This document shows positions 54,138 through 63,987 of a DNA stretch of 64,000 bases, piece after piece. Below the pieces are notes generated by a model. That model had not been told where the DNA came from. It did no database searches and saw only the letters and a program-made list of their open reading frames with translations. Position 1 is the stretch's first letter, and each line of letters begins with the position of its first letter. The DNA comes from Prorocentrum cordatum (Eukaryota; Sar; Dinophyceae; Prorocentrales; Prorocentraceae), in assembly GCA_963575745.1 (NCBI GenBank), contig CAUYUJ010007191.1, positions 432,017 through 496,016 on the forward strand, given 5' to 3'. Both the position numbers and the translations under genes were made by a program.

Positions 54138-54252
54138 CCGTCTGCAGTGCTCCCGTCTGCAATGCCCGGGGGCCAGGCAGGTGAGGGCGTAGCTCATCGG
54201 GACTAGGGACGTTCCCGATGGTCCAGATTGTGATGCCCCCGTCTCCAGCGCC
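54138..54252 (-). CDS. Predicted exon, 54-55 kb gene (fourth)
   Basis: Minus strand: acceptor GGTCTTTCCTACGTCCTCAG, then GAGDGGITIWTIGNVPSPDE and LRPHLPGPRALQTG. It starts in phase 0, fitting the exon at 54347. The donor is not certain (a GT lies at 54136-54137). The sequence looks strongly protein-like but no family is recognised. Confidence 0.55.
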
Positions 54253-54346
54253 CTGAGGACGTAGGAAAGACCAGCTTGCTGGAATGGCGGAATGCTGGGC
54301 ACAGGTACGGGCATCCCGAAGGTGGCCTCTCTCAATACATCGTGAC

Positions 54347-54426
54347 GGAGCCCGCATCGCCGATCCAAGCCTCCCGGTTGGCAGCGAGCTCTGTCCAGCT
54401 GCGACGTCCCTCCATCGAGGGGGGAT
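54347..54426 (-). CDS. Predicted exon, 54-55 kb gene (third)
   Basis: 80 bp between the acceptor CCTCGCTCTTTCAG and the donor TCC|GTCACG. In the frame that joins the next exon it reads PPSMEGRRSWTELAANREAW and IGDAGS. The intron to the next exon is 94 bp. An alternative donor (GTATTG at 54337-54338) would change the frame. Confidence 0.5.
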
Positions 54427-54562
54427 CTGAAAGAGCGAGGAGGGACGGCGGAGAGAAGGGAGCGGGGAGGAGGGGAGCTCGGAGAAGGGACGATCGAGGG
54501 AGAAGGACGACAGAGGGAGGAGGGAGAGGGACGACAGAGGGAGAAGGCGCCGTCGTCTCCCT

Positions 54563-54642
54563 CCCTCGTCGTCCACCTCCGCTTGGGAGTCCGCCTTCCA
54601 CTCATCTCCCCGCAGCGTCGGCAGTACATAGAAGGCGAAGGA
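54563..54642 (-). CDS. Predicted exon after a TCC tract, 54-55 kb gene (second)
   Basis: Minus strand: the TCC array (54648-54673) acts as the pyrimidine tract before TTCAAG, then SFAFYVLPTLRGDEWKADSQ and AEVDDE. It starts in phase 0. To meet the next exon in phase the donor would be a non-canonical GA within GAGG|GAGGGAG; GA and GC donors are known in dinoflagellates. The 3' limit is therefore approximate. Confidence 0.5.
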
Positions 54643-55281
54643 CTTGAAGGAGGAGGAGGAGGAGGAGGAGGAGGAATTTGGCCAGCCAGTCCCATCTGAA
54701 ACAACCACTCGCCACACCAAAAAAACGCTTGCTCGGGATGTGAGGTTCTAGTTCGGAAGGACGGGGGGATGGCACACTGCGCCTGCCCAAATTCTACGGC
54801 TACCTTTGCAGGCTAGCCTTTGCACGAGTTCCCTTTTACTTACGTGCACGCGTCTTTCGTTCACTCCATACGGCGTATCCCTCCTTCCTTCGATCTGATT
54901 ATGTGCATTGTTGATACTTGGACCATTCGTGATTACGTGCATCGTTACAGTGCTGGTCATGTGATTCGCTGCTGTCCGCAGTCACTATCCTCCCCCACTC
55001 CTTTTTTCCAACCTTCCCCAGTTGAAGGGTTCAGGTTCGTAGCGTTTGGAGCGCTGCGGGGAACCCAGCGGCCTCTTGGAGTCCCAGGGGCTCTAGGAGG
55101 CACGGCGACATCAATAGACTCCACTCGCGGTCGTCTGCGCACCGTGAGCCGTCTCACAATGGCGGACGGGCGGTCACTGTCCTCCCCCACTCCTGAACTG
55201 TCTGGTAGGCGTATACTCTGTGCCCGCATGGGCATGCATGCCTTACCCTTTGATATGCTGCCCTATCTTTTCCTGCTACGC

Positions 55282-55378
55282 CTGCCAGGCTTCCTTTGTC
55301 GGCCCCATTGGCCGACGTCGGCACTCTCGTGCGATAGTTGTTCCCACTGGCGCCACAATCTTAGGATGAAAGCCCGCC
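55282..55378 (-). CDS. Predicted exon after a TCC tract, 54-55 kb gene (first seen)
   Basis: 97 bp between CCTCGTTTTCTGGCGTAG, itself downstream of TCC triplets, and a CAG|GCGTAG (GC-type) donor. It reads AGFHPKIVAPVGTTIAREC and RRRPMGPTKEAWQ and ends in phase 0, which fits the next exon. A second frame (ILRLWRQWEQLSHESADVG) is also open. Confidence 0.4.
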
Positions 55379-55649
55379 CTACGCCAGAAAACGAGGAGGA
55401 GGAGGACAAGGAGGAGGAGGAGGAGCAGGAGGAGGAGCAGGAGGAGGCGAGCCGATCGCTGATCGTCCCTCCCCGCTTGCGGGCCCGGTCCTTGCGGAGG
55501 ATGGCGCTGGGAGATGGCAGAATAGACGACACCCTCGGCCGAGCGAGGGCAGGGCTGGGTCAAGAAGGCGTCGTCTCCGCCGTCCCTTGTCCTCGTCCCC
55601 CTCCCCCACGAAAGCCAAGCCGGCCTTCTTCTCCTCCCTCCTAGTGTTC

Positions 55650-56030
55650 CTCTGCGTATTTCTATGCATTCCACTTCTTAAACATCTTCCTTTTCCTGCT
55701 CCTGAATTTTCTCCTCCTCCTGCACAGCCTCCTCGTCGTTCCTCCTAGTAATGAGTCCTCATCCCTCCTGATTGCGTTTACGTGTTCACTCCTCGTTCCT
55801 CCCCCCTCTCCCCCCTTCCGCCATCATCATTCCACCCTCTCCTTCCCCCTGATTAATCCCTCCTTTCTCCTTCCTCCCCTCCTCCTCCTCCTCCTCCTGC
55901 TCATCGCCTCCGTCCCCTTCCCCGTCCCCCTTCATCCGTTTCATCCCTCCTCCCAATCCTCCTCCTTTTGCTCTCCCGTCGTCTCTCGTCCCTCTTCTCC
56001 TCGATACATGTCTGTCCTTTGCTGTCATAG
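55650..56030. other. Pyrimidine-rich spacer
   Basis: CTCC/TTCC-rich low-complexity DNA with a TCC tract at 55883-55902. No supported gene. Confidence 0.55.
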
Positions 56031-56073
56031 ATTATTGCTCCTCGCTCCTCCCTCCTCACCATTCCGTCCTTAC

Positions 56074-56369
56074 TTTAATCACTCTTCCGAACACGTTAAA
56101 CAACACTTGGTGCACAATGCCGTCTCGGATTGCAATCGCTTCGCATATCCATCCGGCTGGTTCCACGGGCGACCACCCATCTAGCAATGGGAACGCATCC
56201 CAGGCAAACAGCACAACAAGCAAAATATGTGATCGAACGAGCGCTGAAACGGCGCTATAGACATCCTGACCGATCCGACGCCAAGGGTCCCCGTGTCTGC
56301 AGGGAGCTACGGTAGCGTCGAACATCCCACCGGCTCTATGGGCGTAGGTGCTTTCGCCAATCAGCTCTT
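56074..56369 (-). CDS. Predicted exon (unknown protein, hydrophobic segment)
   Basis: The longest convincing exon. Minus strand: acceptor GAGTTGTGTCAG, then EELIGESTYAHRAGGMFDA, RRIGQDVYSAVSALVRSH, ILLVVLFAWDAFPLLDGW and ICEAIAIRDGIVHQVLFN, ending GRVIK before a consensus AAA|GTAAGG donor. If the donor is not used the frame stops six codons later at 56056. ILLVVLFAW could be a buried strand or a short membrane segment. The acceptor is 18 bp from hairpin element H2. No family recognised. Confidence 0.6.
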
Positions 56370-56389
56370 CTGACACAACTCAGACTTGC

Positions 56390-56509
56390 CATCGCTCGGA
56401 CGTCCATTTCCGGTGCCTTTTTCGGTTTCGTGCGTGTTTTTTTTGATCGATGGTCCAGGATGCTCCTCGATGGTTCTCGCCGAGAAAAAATGCACACGTC
56501 CGAGCGATG
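56390..56509. mobile_element. Family H hairpin element, copy 2
   Basis: 120 bp from CATCGCTCGGACGTCC to CACACGTCCGAGCGATG. Interior GGTTTCGTGCGTG, T tract and CCTCGATGGTTCTCGCCGAG match the other copies. On the minus strand it lies directly before the acceptor of the exon at 56074-56369. Confidence 0.85.
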
Positions 56510-57114
56510 TCAGGCAGACGTTCCCCTTCGGGAAGGATTCAGCCATAACCCTCCTGCCTCCCCCGGGGTCTGGCCGGGAGAGAGGAGACGCCAACGTGTT
56601 GGAGCGTCCAGCGCGGCCCTGGCTCGCTCCAAGATGGCCCCACATGTATGAAAGAAGGTCTCCAAAGTCGTGCAATATTACCAAAAACAACACATAATAA
56701 CCTCCAGAACAGTTCCGAGAGGTCCTAGTACGGCCACTAGGTGGCTCGAGGTCGCCTCGGAACCCCCACCTGAGCCCCCCCCTGAGAGACTAAAAGTACC
56801 GAATGACAACAGATTGATCAATGATGCGTGGTTTGTAATCGAGTTTCCGATGGGCCTTCAAGGCGTCAAGATACCCCCAGGATGGCCCAACACGGCACCA
56901 ACACGGGCCTCAAAGGAGCCCACATAGCACCCCAAGAAAACCTCTGCAGGGCCCAAGAAGGTGATTTGATGTCTCGAACTCCGATGGGGAGGGCTTGGCG
57001 AGGCTCCAGCCATGCTGTGGTAGCATGATCCTGTGAGCGCCCGAGAGTTTCCGGACTGGGCCCGAAGAGAACACCATGAGTGCCCCAACCCACCCTCAAA
57101 GGATCGGGGATGGA

Positions 57115-57285
57115 CAGACCTCCCTTTAGTAAAACGTGGTTTAGTGAAAACGACCTGAGGCCCAAACCTGGCGGGCGCGAGCCTGGAAAATAACGGCCGC
57201 GGCGCCCTCTCGAGAACCGAAAACGGACAATTCACGAATGGACGTGTCACTGTTGGGGGTTCTGTCCACCCCCGATGGATTGGGC
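57115..57285. mobile_element. Family D TIR-like element, copy 2
   Basis: Starts GGACAGACCTCCCTTTAGT and ends GGGGGTTCTGTCC, an imperfect inverted repeat. Interior ATAACGGCCGCGGCGCCCTC, GAACCGAAAACGGACAATTC and GGACGTGTCACTG match 16018-16192. A shortened relative (AACCGCCCTTCAGCAAAACA, TAGTGAAAACGATCC) is at 60670-60775. Confidence 0.65.
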
Positions 57286-57492
57286 CCGAAGAGAGCATCA
57301 TGAGTGCCCCGACCCACCCCGAAGGACCCCGATGGAGCTCCAAGACGGCCCCGAGGGAACACCCGAAGGTCCCAGACTCCAGGGAGGGGAAAAGGAGGAG
57401 GAGGAGGAGGAGGAGGAGAAGGAGGAGGAGGAGGAAGAGGAGGACCTAAATAAGTTGGCCATTGCCAGGGTCTGTGCGGGATGATTCAAAAT

Positions 57493-57799
57493 CTAGATCG
57501 AAAGGCGCCCTGTCCTTTCTTTCACAACTGCTCCTCCACTTCCTGCCTTACGCCGGGTCGCCTGGACAACTATTCGGGAGAGGGCGAACGTGATCTTTTC
57601 ACGAAGCGCCAAGATCAATGTCATGATCCAGACCTGTTTCCTCATCATCCATCTCGTCCTTGTCATAACCCTTATTTGCCTCCTCCTTCCCATCCTTCCC
57701 ATCCTCCTCCTCCTCCTCCTCCTCCTGCTCATCCCCCTCTCCCAATATCCTCACCCTTCTCTTTCTCATACTCTTCACCCTCCGCACTTCCTCACCCAT
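57493..57799 (-). CDS. Coding-like acidic segment and terminal frame (unknown)
   Basis: Minus strand 57599-57799 reads VRRVKSMRKRRVRILGEGDE, an acidic run, GKEEANKGYDKDEMDDEETG and LDHDIDLGAS before a stop. An overlapping frame continues LREKITFALSRIVVQATRR and KERTGRLSI to TAG at 57493. An intron or a frameshift must separate them. The acidic part overlaps a GGA tract (57700-57730). Confidence 0.35.
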
Positions 57800-58298
57800 A
57801 GATTCCTATTGTTCGCGCTCCTCCTCCTCCCCCTCCCGCCTGTCCTCTTTCCTTATCGCACCCCTCATCAAGTCCTCCCCCGCCTCCCCCTTCCCCTGTC
57901 CTTCTCCTTCTCTTCCTCCTCCTCCTCCTCTTCCTTCTCCTCCTCCTCCTCCTCTTCCTCCTCCCGCCCCTTCCCGCCTCGTCTGGGAACGCCCGCGCTA
58001 AGGAGCGGGCTGTTCGGTCAGCGGCTCGGCCACCTGTGGTAACCGCGTAGCTCGCCGCTTTCGCCTGAGGCGCCCATTCCCTCATCTCCTGCCTCGCGTT
58101 TGTCTGCCCCGCTTGCCATGAACCATGGGCCCTGGGCCCCGGGGCATCCACGGAGCCTTGCAGACTTCCCTGGGGCCAGAAGTGCGCTTCCCCGGGGCCA
58201 TCCAGGAAGGCCCCAGGACGCACGCCCAAGATGCACGCGTGTGTGACACATACTGGGACGCACAGTTCTCCTTGGAGGCGCGCGTCCAACTCGAACAT
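57792..58298 (-). CDS. Coding-like ORF (unknown protein)
   Basis: A 168-codon minus ORF whose first ~110 codons are protein-like: MFELDARLQGELCVPVCVTH, GPGEAHFWPQGSLQGSVDAP, EMREWAPQAKAASYAVTTGG and ADRTARSLARAFPDEAGR. The last third is Arg/Gly-rich translation of a TCC/GGA array and is doubtful. An acceptor-like AACGCGAGGCAG precedes EMREW, so two exons are possible. No family recognised. Confidence 0.35.
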   Translation of the reverse strand: MFELDARLQGELCVPVCVTHACILGVRPGAFLDGPGEAHFWPQGSLQGSVDAPGPRAHGSWQAGQTNARQEMREWAPQAKAASYAVTTGGRAADRTARSLARAFPDEAGRGGRRKRRRRRRRKRRRRRKRRRRTGEGGGGGGLDEGCDKERGQAGGGGGGARTIGIYG

Positions 58299-58850
58299 CT
58301 AGTATACCCATCTTGTAGTAGATCTTTTTCCGAGCGACGTGGCCAGAAAGCGACCGCCACGGCGCATATACTAGAAGATTTCTCGGTGCGCGCGTCGCCT
58401 CTAGGGGGGCGACGCACACGTAGTATTAGTATGTTGGGGTGACGCCGATATATAGTACATGCGTAGAGAGAGAGAGAGGCGAAGTGTAACCAAAGAGGAT
58501 ACGAGTTCCTCAAGGCCTGCACTTTGGATGTTCTTACTGAAGTTTTGGAAGCGTCTGCGCAGGCGCTCCAGTCGTAGGCGCCTGGTGCCTTGTTTTTTTT
58601 GCTCACGACCATGCCCCTGAACTTCTTTGCACGGCGTCGGCACTCTGCCGACACTGCTTGCACACACTATGGGCGCAAACCCCAAGAGGTGTAAACAACA
58701 GACCACATTGCTGACTCGGGCCCTCCAAGCCAGCGGCCCCGCCTCGGCAAGACACTCCCAAAGCCAACGTTCACAGCAGCATTCACGTGGGCGCCTGGTG
58801 CTCTGTTGGTGCTCCCGTCGTGGGGGCGCTCGGAGTTGTCTGTCGAGGTT

Positions 58851-59028
58851 CAGTCGGGGCGTTGACCTAAGAAACCCTGAATAAGGAACGAGGCCCCGTT
58901 TCTTCCATAAGTTAAACTCCGATTGCCTATCGAAAACTTACGGACAACCTGAGGCAAGCTGTGAAACACTTAAGGAACGCGGAGCCCCTCCCCAACCAAA
59001 AAGGGTTCCTTCTTCAGGGCCCCGACTG
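58851..59028. mobile_element. Family B TIR element, copy 3
   Basis: 178 bp from CAGTCGGGGCGTTGACC to GGCCCCGACTG, TA on the right side. Interior matches copies at 1760 and 2037 (GAACGAGGCCCCG, GGAGCCCCTCCCCAACC, GGGTTCCTTCTTCAGG). Confidence 0.85.
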
Positions 59029-59188
59029 TATCGCCTGGTGCGCTGGGTCGGTGCTCGGTCGTGGACACACCTCGCGGGCGCCCAGTGCGCTGGGTTTTGG
59101 TCCGGCGAGGCTTCGCCCGATGTGCCCAGCTTGGTGCTGGCCTGTGGGCGCCTCGCAAGAGCGCTCGCTGCGCTGGACTGCTCCTCGC

Positions 59189-59308
59189 CATCGCTCGGAC
59201 GTCCATTTCCTGTTTTTTTTGGTTTCGAGCGTGGCTCTTTCGCCAAAGCATCAGGGATGCTCCTCGATGGTCCTCGCCGAAGGAAGAAGGCACACGTCCG
59301 AGCGAGGC
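59189..59308. mobile_element. Family H hairpin element, copy 3
   Basis: About 120 bp, CATCGCTCGGACGTCC to CACACGTCCGAGCGAGG. It is flanked by a 25-bp direct duplication (59159-59183 and 59315-59339, GAGCGCTCGCTGCGCTGGAC then TGCTC, one mismatch). On the minus strand a CAG acceptor lies 10 bp beyond the element. Confidence 0.8.
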
Positions 59309-59637
59309 CAAGGTGAGCGCTCGTTGCGCTGGACTGCTCGGTCGAGGTTCCAAGCCTGGTGCCAGGCTGGTTGCCGGGTCGTGGGCGCCTCGTGCGCACC
59401 CCGTGCGCCGGGTTTGTCCGTGGAGGCTGCCTGGAGTACGCCCGCTCGGTGCCTGGTCGAGGGTGCCTCGTGGGAACCTCGTGCGCAGGGCGGCCGCAGA
59501 ACTTGCAACACCCAGCTCGAACCACATCGATCGCACCATGTCGCTTGCACCACCTAGAAATTGACCACATAGGGTGCACCACATCGATTCTACCACATGG
59601 CTTATGCGGCACAGCTGCATCCCACGGCTTGCATCAC

Positions 59638-59716
59638 ACGCACACACACACACACCTCATGCCACCTACAGCCATACATACAGATCGGTGCAATATATAT
59701 ATATGTATATATATAC
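59638..59716. repeat. (CA)n and (TA)n microsatellites
   Basis: CACACACACACAC at 59638-59655 and TATATATATATG at 59694-59716. Confidence 0.9.
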
Positions 59717-59934
59717 AGAAATCCAACTTGCACCACATAGTTTACACATCCACGGTGCAATGACTTTACCAACCTCGGGGTCCCCGGTATGCATGGGATC
59801 GCGGCCGAGGGGCCGAGACCGCGAGGCCGCGGACACGAAGATAGCCCCCGCCCGCGACCAGCGTGATGTCGAGCCTGTCCCTCTACGGGGGGAATATTCA
59901 AAAATCGTGTTTTTTTTGGGGGGGGTTCTGTTTT

Positions 59935-60040
59935 GACCATTCGGGGGTATGTTTGGGGTATGTTTCGGGGCTATGTTGGGGCATGTTTGGGGTATGTTTG
60001 GGGTATGTTTTGACCATTTGGGGGTATGTTTTGACTATCT
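59935..60040 (+). repeat. GGGGTATGTTT short tandem repeat
   Basis: About seven imperfect copies of GGGGTATGTTT(TGACCATTT). Confidence 0.85.
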
Positions 60041-60237
60041 TTATTTTTTTCGCCGAAAATCCCCCTGTATAGGGGGACGCGCCCGACTTAAGACCAGCGG
60101 CGGCACCCCCTGGAGAGCAGACGAACAGACACCAAAACGCTGCCGGAGGCCCGCGGACGGCCTCTCTCCGCGGGCGCTGGGCCCCCTCCCCCCCCTCGGG
60201 GGCTTGAAGGACGCCGCCCCCGACTGGCAGAACTGAG

Positions 60238-60521
<284 letters not shown>

Positions 60522-60569
60522 GACCAATTGGGAAAATACCCATAGCGAACCCGACCCGAAAAAAGGCAA

Positions 60570-60850
60570 TACAGTCGACTTGTCACGGCTGGGGTTCCAT
60601 CAACCTCCGATCCCCACAACCTCTGGGTGGCGCCTTCGGCGCCGCCCCCAGGCGCATTTGGTGCGCAGGGGACTGGGAAAACCGCCCTTCAGCAAAACAC
60701 CCACTAGTGAAAACGATCCAACGAACAATTCGAAAATCGACTTGGCGCGGTGGAGGTTCCATCAGCCTCCTATACCGCAACTGCTGGGCGGCGCCTTCGG
60801 CGCTGGCCGCGAAAACCGCGCCCCCAGAGGGGGGGAGGGAAGGAGGGGTG
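60570..60850 (+). repeat. ~165-bp tandem duplication
   Basis: CGACTTGTCACGGCTGGGGT with GGCGCCTTCGGCGCC (60573-60650) is repeated as CGACTTGGCGCGGTGGAGGT with GGCGCCTTCGGCGC (60739-60810). A family D-like remnant lies between them. Confidence 0.7.
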
Positions 60851-61019
60851 CGCCAGAGGCTGCTTATGTTTCTGTTGGCGGTGCAGGCCTCGGAGAAAAT
60901 AGCGAACACTCATGCCACATTCATCGGTCAACGCCTCCCCCTACCCCCAATGTTCAAAGTTGGCGGTGGGTCTGACGAGTCGCATTTCGACCGCAGTCTC
61001 CTCCGCGCGTGCCAGCCTT

Positions 61020-61115
61020 GAGTTTGGGGGACAGGGGGAATGCCCACTACTTGCTTCCCTCTACCGTATTTGGGCACCCCGCTCCAAGGTTTGTTGGGCC
61101 GCGTGGCAGATTCCG
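61020..61115 (+). pseudogene. Possible reverse-transcriptase relic
   Basis: A plus frame reads ECPLLASLYRIWAPRSKVCW and AAWQIP. The P-L-L-x-x-LYRIWA pattern resembles the segment of dinoflagellate-type LINE RTs after the fingers. It is short, lacks motifs A-C and could be chance. Confidence 0.25.
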
Positions 61116-61312
61116 GACACCCTTGCACTTCCGTCGGCCTTTCGCCGCCCTTCTGCCGCCTTCCGCCGAGGAAGAGGTGACATCTCCCTCTATCCTCGAG
61201 GCCAAAAGCCCTTTCTGGAACAACCCACGCGAAGTGGGCCCGGTCCAAGGGCCACGACAGGTCCAGAGCCACGGGAAGCGCTCACAGATCCATCAGCCTG
61301 GCGAGGACCACC

Positions 61313-61540
61313 TCCTCCTCCTCCTCCTCCTCCTCCTCCTCCTCCTCCTCCTCCTCCTCCTCCTCTTGCGCCTCCTCCGCCTCCCCGCCCTCCTCTCCTC
61401 CTCCTCCTCCTCCTCTCCCCTCCTCCCTCCACCTCCTCCTCCTCACCTCACTCATCCCCTCCTCCCCTCCTCCTCCTCATTCCCCTCCCCCTCCTCCTCC
61501 TACCTCCTCCTCCTCCTCCTACCTCCTCCTTCCCCGAGAC
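61313..61540. repeat. (TCC)n array
   Basis: About 230 bp of interrupted TCC triplets. The 429-codon plus ORF across it is a repeat translation. Confidence 0.95.
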
Positions 61541-62905
61541 CTGCGACGCCGCGACTACCTTTCGCGGCGTGGGCCCCCGTACCTCGGCCCGGCCACGCTC
61601 CAGGCACTGGCCCGTCGCCGCGAGGCTCGTGCCGCTGGGTGGCCACGGGGCCCCAAGAAACGCCCGAAAACCTCAGGTCTCGATCCGGTGGAGGGCCACT
61701 TCTGGCAGGGGTCATCCTCACATGCAGTCCGAGCGGTCGCCGCCACCGGGTCCGCCGAGGGAGGGCCAGCCAGGAAGAGCGCATCATGGCCCGAGGCACG
61801 TGCGCGGACAACCGGGGGGGCCAGAAAGCGACCGTCGTGCTGCGTCGGGGGCTTTCGAGACGCAGGAGGTCCGGGCCGCTGCCTCCACCCTTCGGCGACG
61901 CGCACCAGGCCCGTCATGTTGTGTCGGAGGGTTCGCGACGCAGGAGGTCCAGGCCCCTCCCTCCTTCCCCCAATGGTCGGCGGCGCGCAAGACGGACAGG
62001 GTGAGGGGGAACGGCCTTCTCAGAAGGCACATCTCAGAAGACCTCCTGTCTTCCAAGAAGCCGTCTGAGAGGCCTGTAAGAAGCGGCCGATTCCTTCTCC
62101 AGTCAGTGGAATACTACTGCTCAAGTTTTTGGTTGGAGCATGTGCGTGTATCGGGCATCTGTCGGGCGATATCCACACTTGGATTCTCGCTGCGTCCATA
62201 GCCCGTTTGAGGACGAGGCGTGAGCAGAGAGCCAGCACCTCAGCCACCAGCGCCCTCGCCTCGCCTTCTCCTTCTCATGTATTAACGTTCTGCTAAAACT
62301 ACGCGCGCGCTTCGCGCGCTTGGGTTCTAGCCGAAAACAATTGCTGCATCATCCTACGATTCGTACTTCGAATAGCGGCCACAACAATCATGTTAATGTT
62401 ATTCGTGCGCCCTCTCCGTGCTTGCTGTCTTCACTGTCTTTCCTCTTCATCCTACGTCGCCTCGTTTTCCTTCTCGGCGTCTTCTGTACCTCCTCCCTAC
62501 CCCTCTTCCCCCGTCCGCGCGCTTCGCACGCATCGAGGTCGTAGAACAAATCCTGGACAACACCAGCAGCGATGTGCTCGTTCGTCTCCCTTCTTCACCT
62601 CCTTTTGGTCCTCCTCCTCCTGCTGCTCGTTCCTCTCCCCCTTGTCCTTCTGATGATTCCGTGCGCCAGCTCGAAAACCCTTTCTTTCTGGGCTTGGCAA
62701 GATTATCCTAAGCATACTCGGGCCGTCGTGGGGGCACTCTTGGGCCATCTGGGCCCCCTCTTCGCCGTCGTGGACGCTGTCGTGCAACCCTCAAGTTGGA
62801 CGGTGTCGGTGCCTGGGAGGCAGGCTTGAGACGTGTCCCTCCCGCCTCAGGCCATGTTTGAAACTGTTCTGGAGCCTCTTAGGCGCATGCCAGGGAAAGC
62901 CGTCT
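61541..62905. other. Spacer, no supported gene
   Basis: A local duplication around 61800-61960 (GTCGTGCTGCGTCGGGGGCT, TTGTGTCGGAGGGTTCGCGA and CGCAGGAGGTCC words) is the only repeat seen. A plus frame at 62660-62825 (LSFWAWQDYPKHTRAVVGAL) is open but unassigned. Confidence 0.35.
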
Positions 62906-62917
62906 GGGAGGTTCGGG

Positions 62918-62997
62918 GAGAGAGAGAGAGAGAGAGGGAGCGAGAGAGAGAGAGAGAGAACACGACGTACATAGAGAGAGAGAGAGACAGATGTGCC

Positions 62998-63048
<51 letters not shown>

Positions 63049-63065
63049 ATATATATATATGCATT
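62918..63065. repeat. (GA)n and (TA)n microsatellites
   Basis: GAGAGA tracts at 62918-62990 and TATATA at 63004-63060. Confidence 0.95.
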
Positions 63066-63334
63066 AAACGTAACATAGAAACAACGGGATGTTGCTCCTG
63101 CGGCCCCCCCACCCACACATGATTGTCGAGCAAAGGCGCTCAAGCAGCCCATGCCAGCCAAAAGGATGCGCTCCAGCACTGCCGATTTAGCAAAGGAAGC
63201 GCGCGCTCTCCAGCAAACCGCGGCGTGCGCTCCAGGAGCGGAACTGTCTGGACCACGGGCGTCCCAACAGCCCACAGCGTGTCCGCCAGCACGGCATTTT
63301 TACCGCGCCCGCGACCCAGTCCGAGCGCAAAACC

Positions 63335-63615
63335 AAAGCGCAACGTCGCCGTCGTCGCCGCCGTCGCCGTCGCCGCCGCGGTCGTCGCCGTCGCCGCGCT
63401 CGCCGTCGCCACCGTCGCCGTCGTGGCCGTCGCCGCCCTCGCCGTCGCCCCCGTCACCTTCGCCACATGTCGCCGCTGGCGTCGCCGTCGGCGCCTTCGT
63501 CGAGGCCGTGCACGTCGGCGGCGTCGCTGCCGTCGCCGTCGCCACCGTCTCCACCGTCCCCTCCGTCGCCACCGTCACCGTTGCCGTCGGTGGCGTCGTC
63601 GATGTCCTCGCCGTT
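63335..63615. repeat. (CGTCGC)n / (CCGTCG)n array
   Basis: GCCGTCGTCGCCGCCGTCGC-type triplets with changing phase; open in all frames for that reason. Confidence 0.9.
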
Positions 63616-63685
63616 GCCGCGATCTGGCCATGAATTAATTCTCACTATTTCCACTGACTGTAAGAATCACTCCTGCCGTCTTGAG

Positions 63686-63987
63686 ATTCGCACGCCCAGA
63701 ATGGGGACAGAACGTATTGGCACGATGCCCAACAGCAGTACCGGTTCATATGGAACAAGAATTGGTGTCATTCGGAACCCTACTGGGATCAAGTCTTCTT
63801 ATGTTCCCAACAAGTCTAGCGCCTTTGGACAACAAGTCCTGTCAAACGAACAGGGGGTGCTGTCAAAATGACAACCTTTGTTGTCAGATGGACCGCAAAG
63901 GACAGCACTACATCTTGCTGCAGATGAACAGTGACTGATGTTGGGCATCGTACCTTTATTTTCCGTACCAATTCTGGAGGTGCAGAT
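63686..63987. mobile_element. Family C TIR element, copy 2
   Basis: Left end ATTCGCACGCCCAGAATGGG ... GGCACGATGCCCAACAGCAG is inverted at the right end (TGATGTTGGGCATCGTACC ... CCAATTCTGGAGGTGCAGAT). About 300 bp, longer than the copy in the LINE. The interior has no transposase ORF. Confidence 0.7.

Larger units (their letters stand above)
58780..59500. repeat. Degenerate GTGGGCGCCTCG-type tandem repeat
   Basis: Repeated TGGTGCTCGGTCGTGG, GGGCGCCTCGTGCGC and GCTGGACTGCTC words form an old tandem array of roughly 70-115 bp units, into which elements B3 and H3 are inserted. Confidence 0.55.

Noticed and set aside
54820-55644. 274-codon plus ORF
   Set aside because: Open partly through a GGA tract; the minus strand has better splice-bounded exons in the same interval (55282-55378).
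59308-59320. Plus-strand AAG|GTGAGC donor next to element H3
   Set aside because: A good donor match, but no coding frame on the plus strand upstream; probably chance within the tandem repeat.
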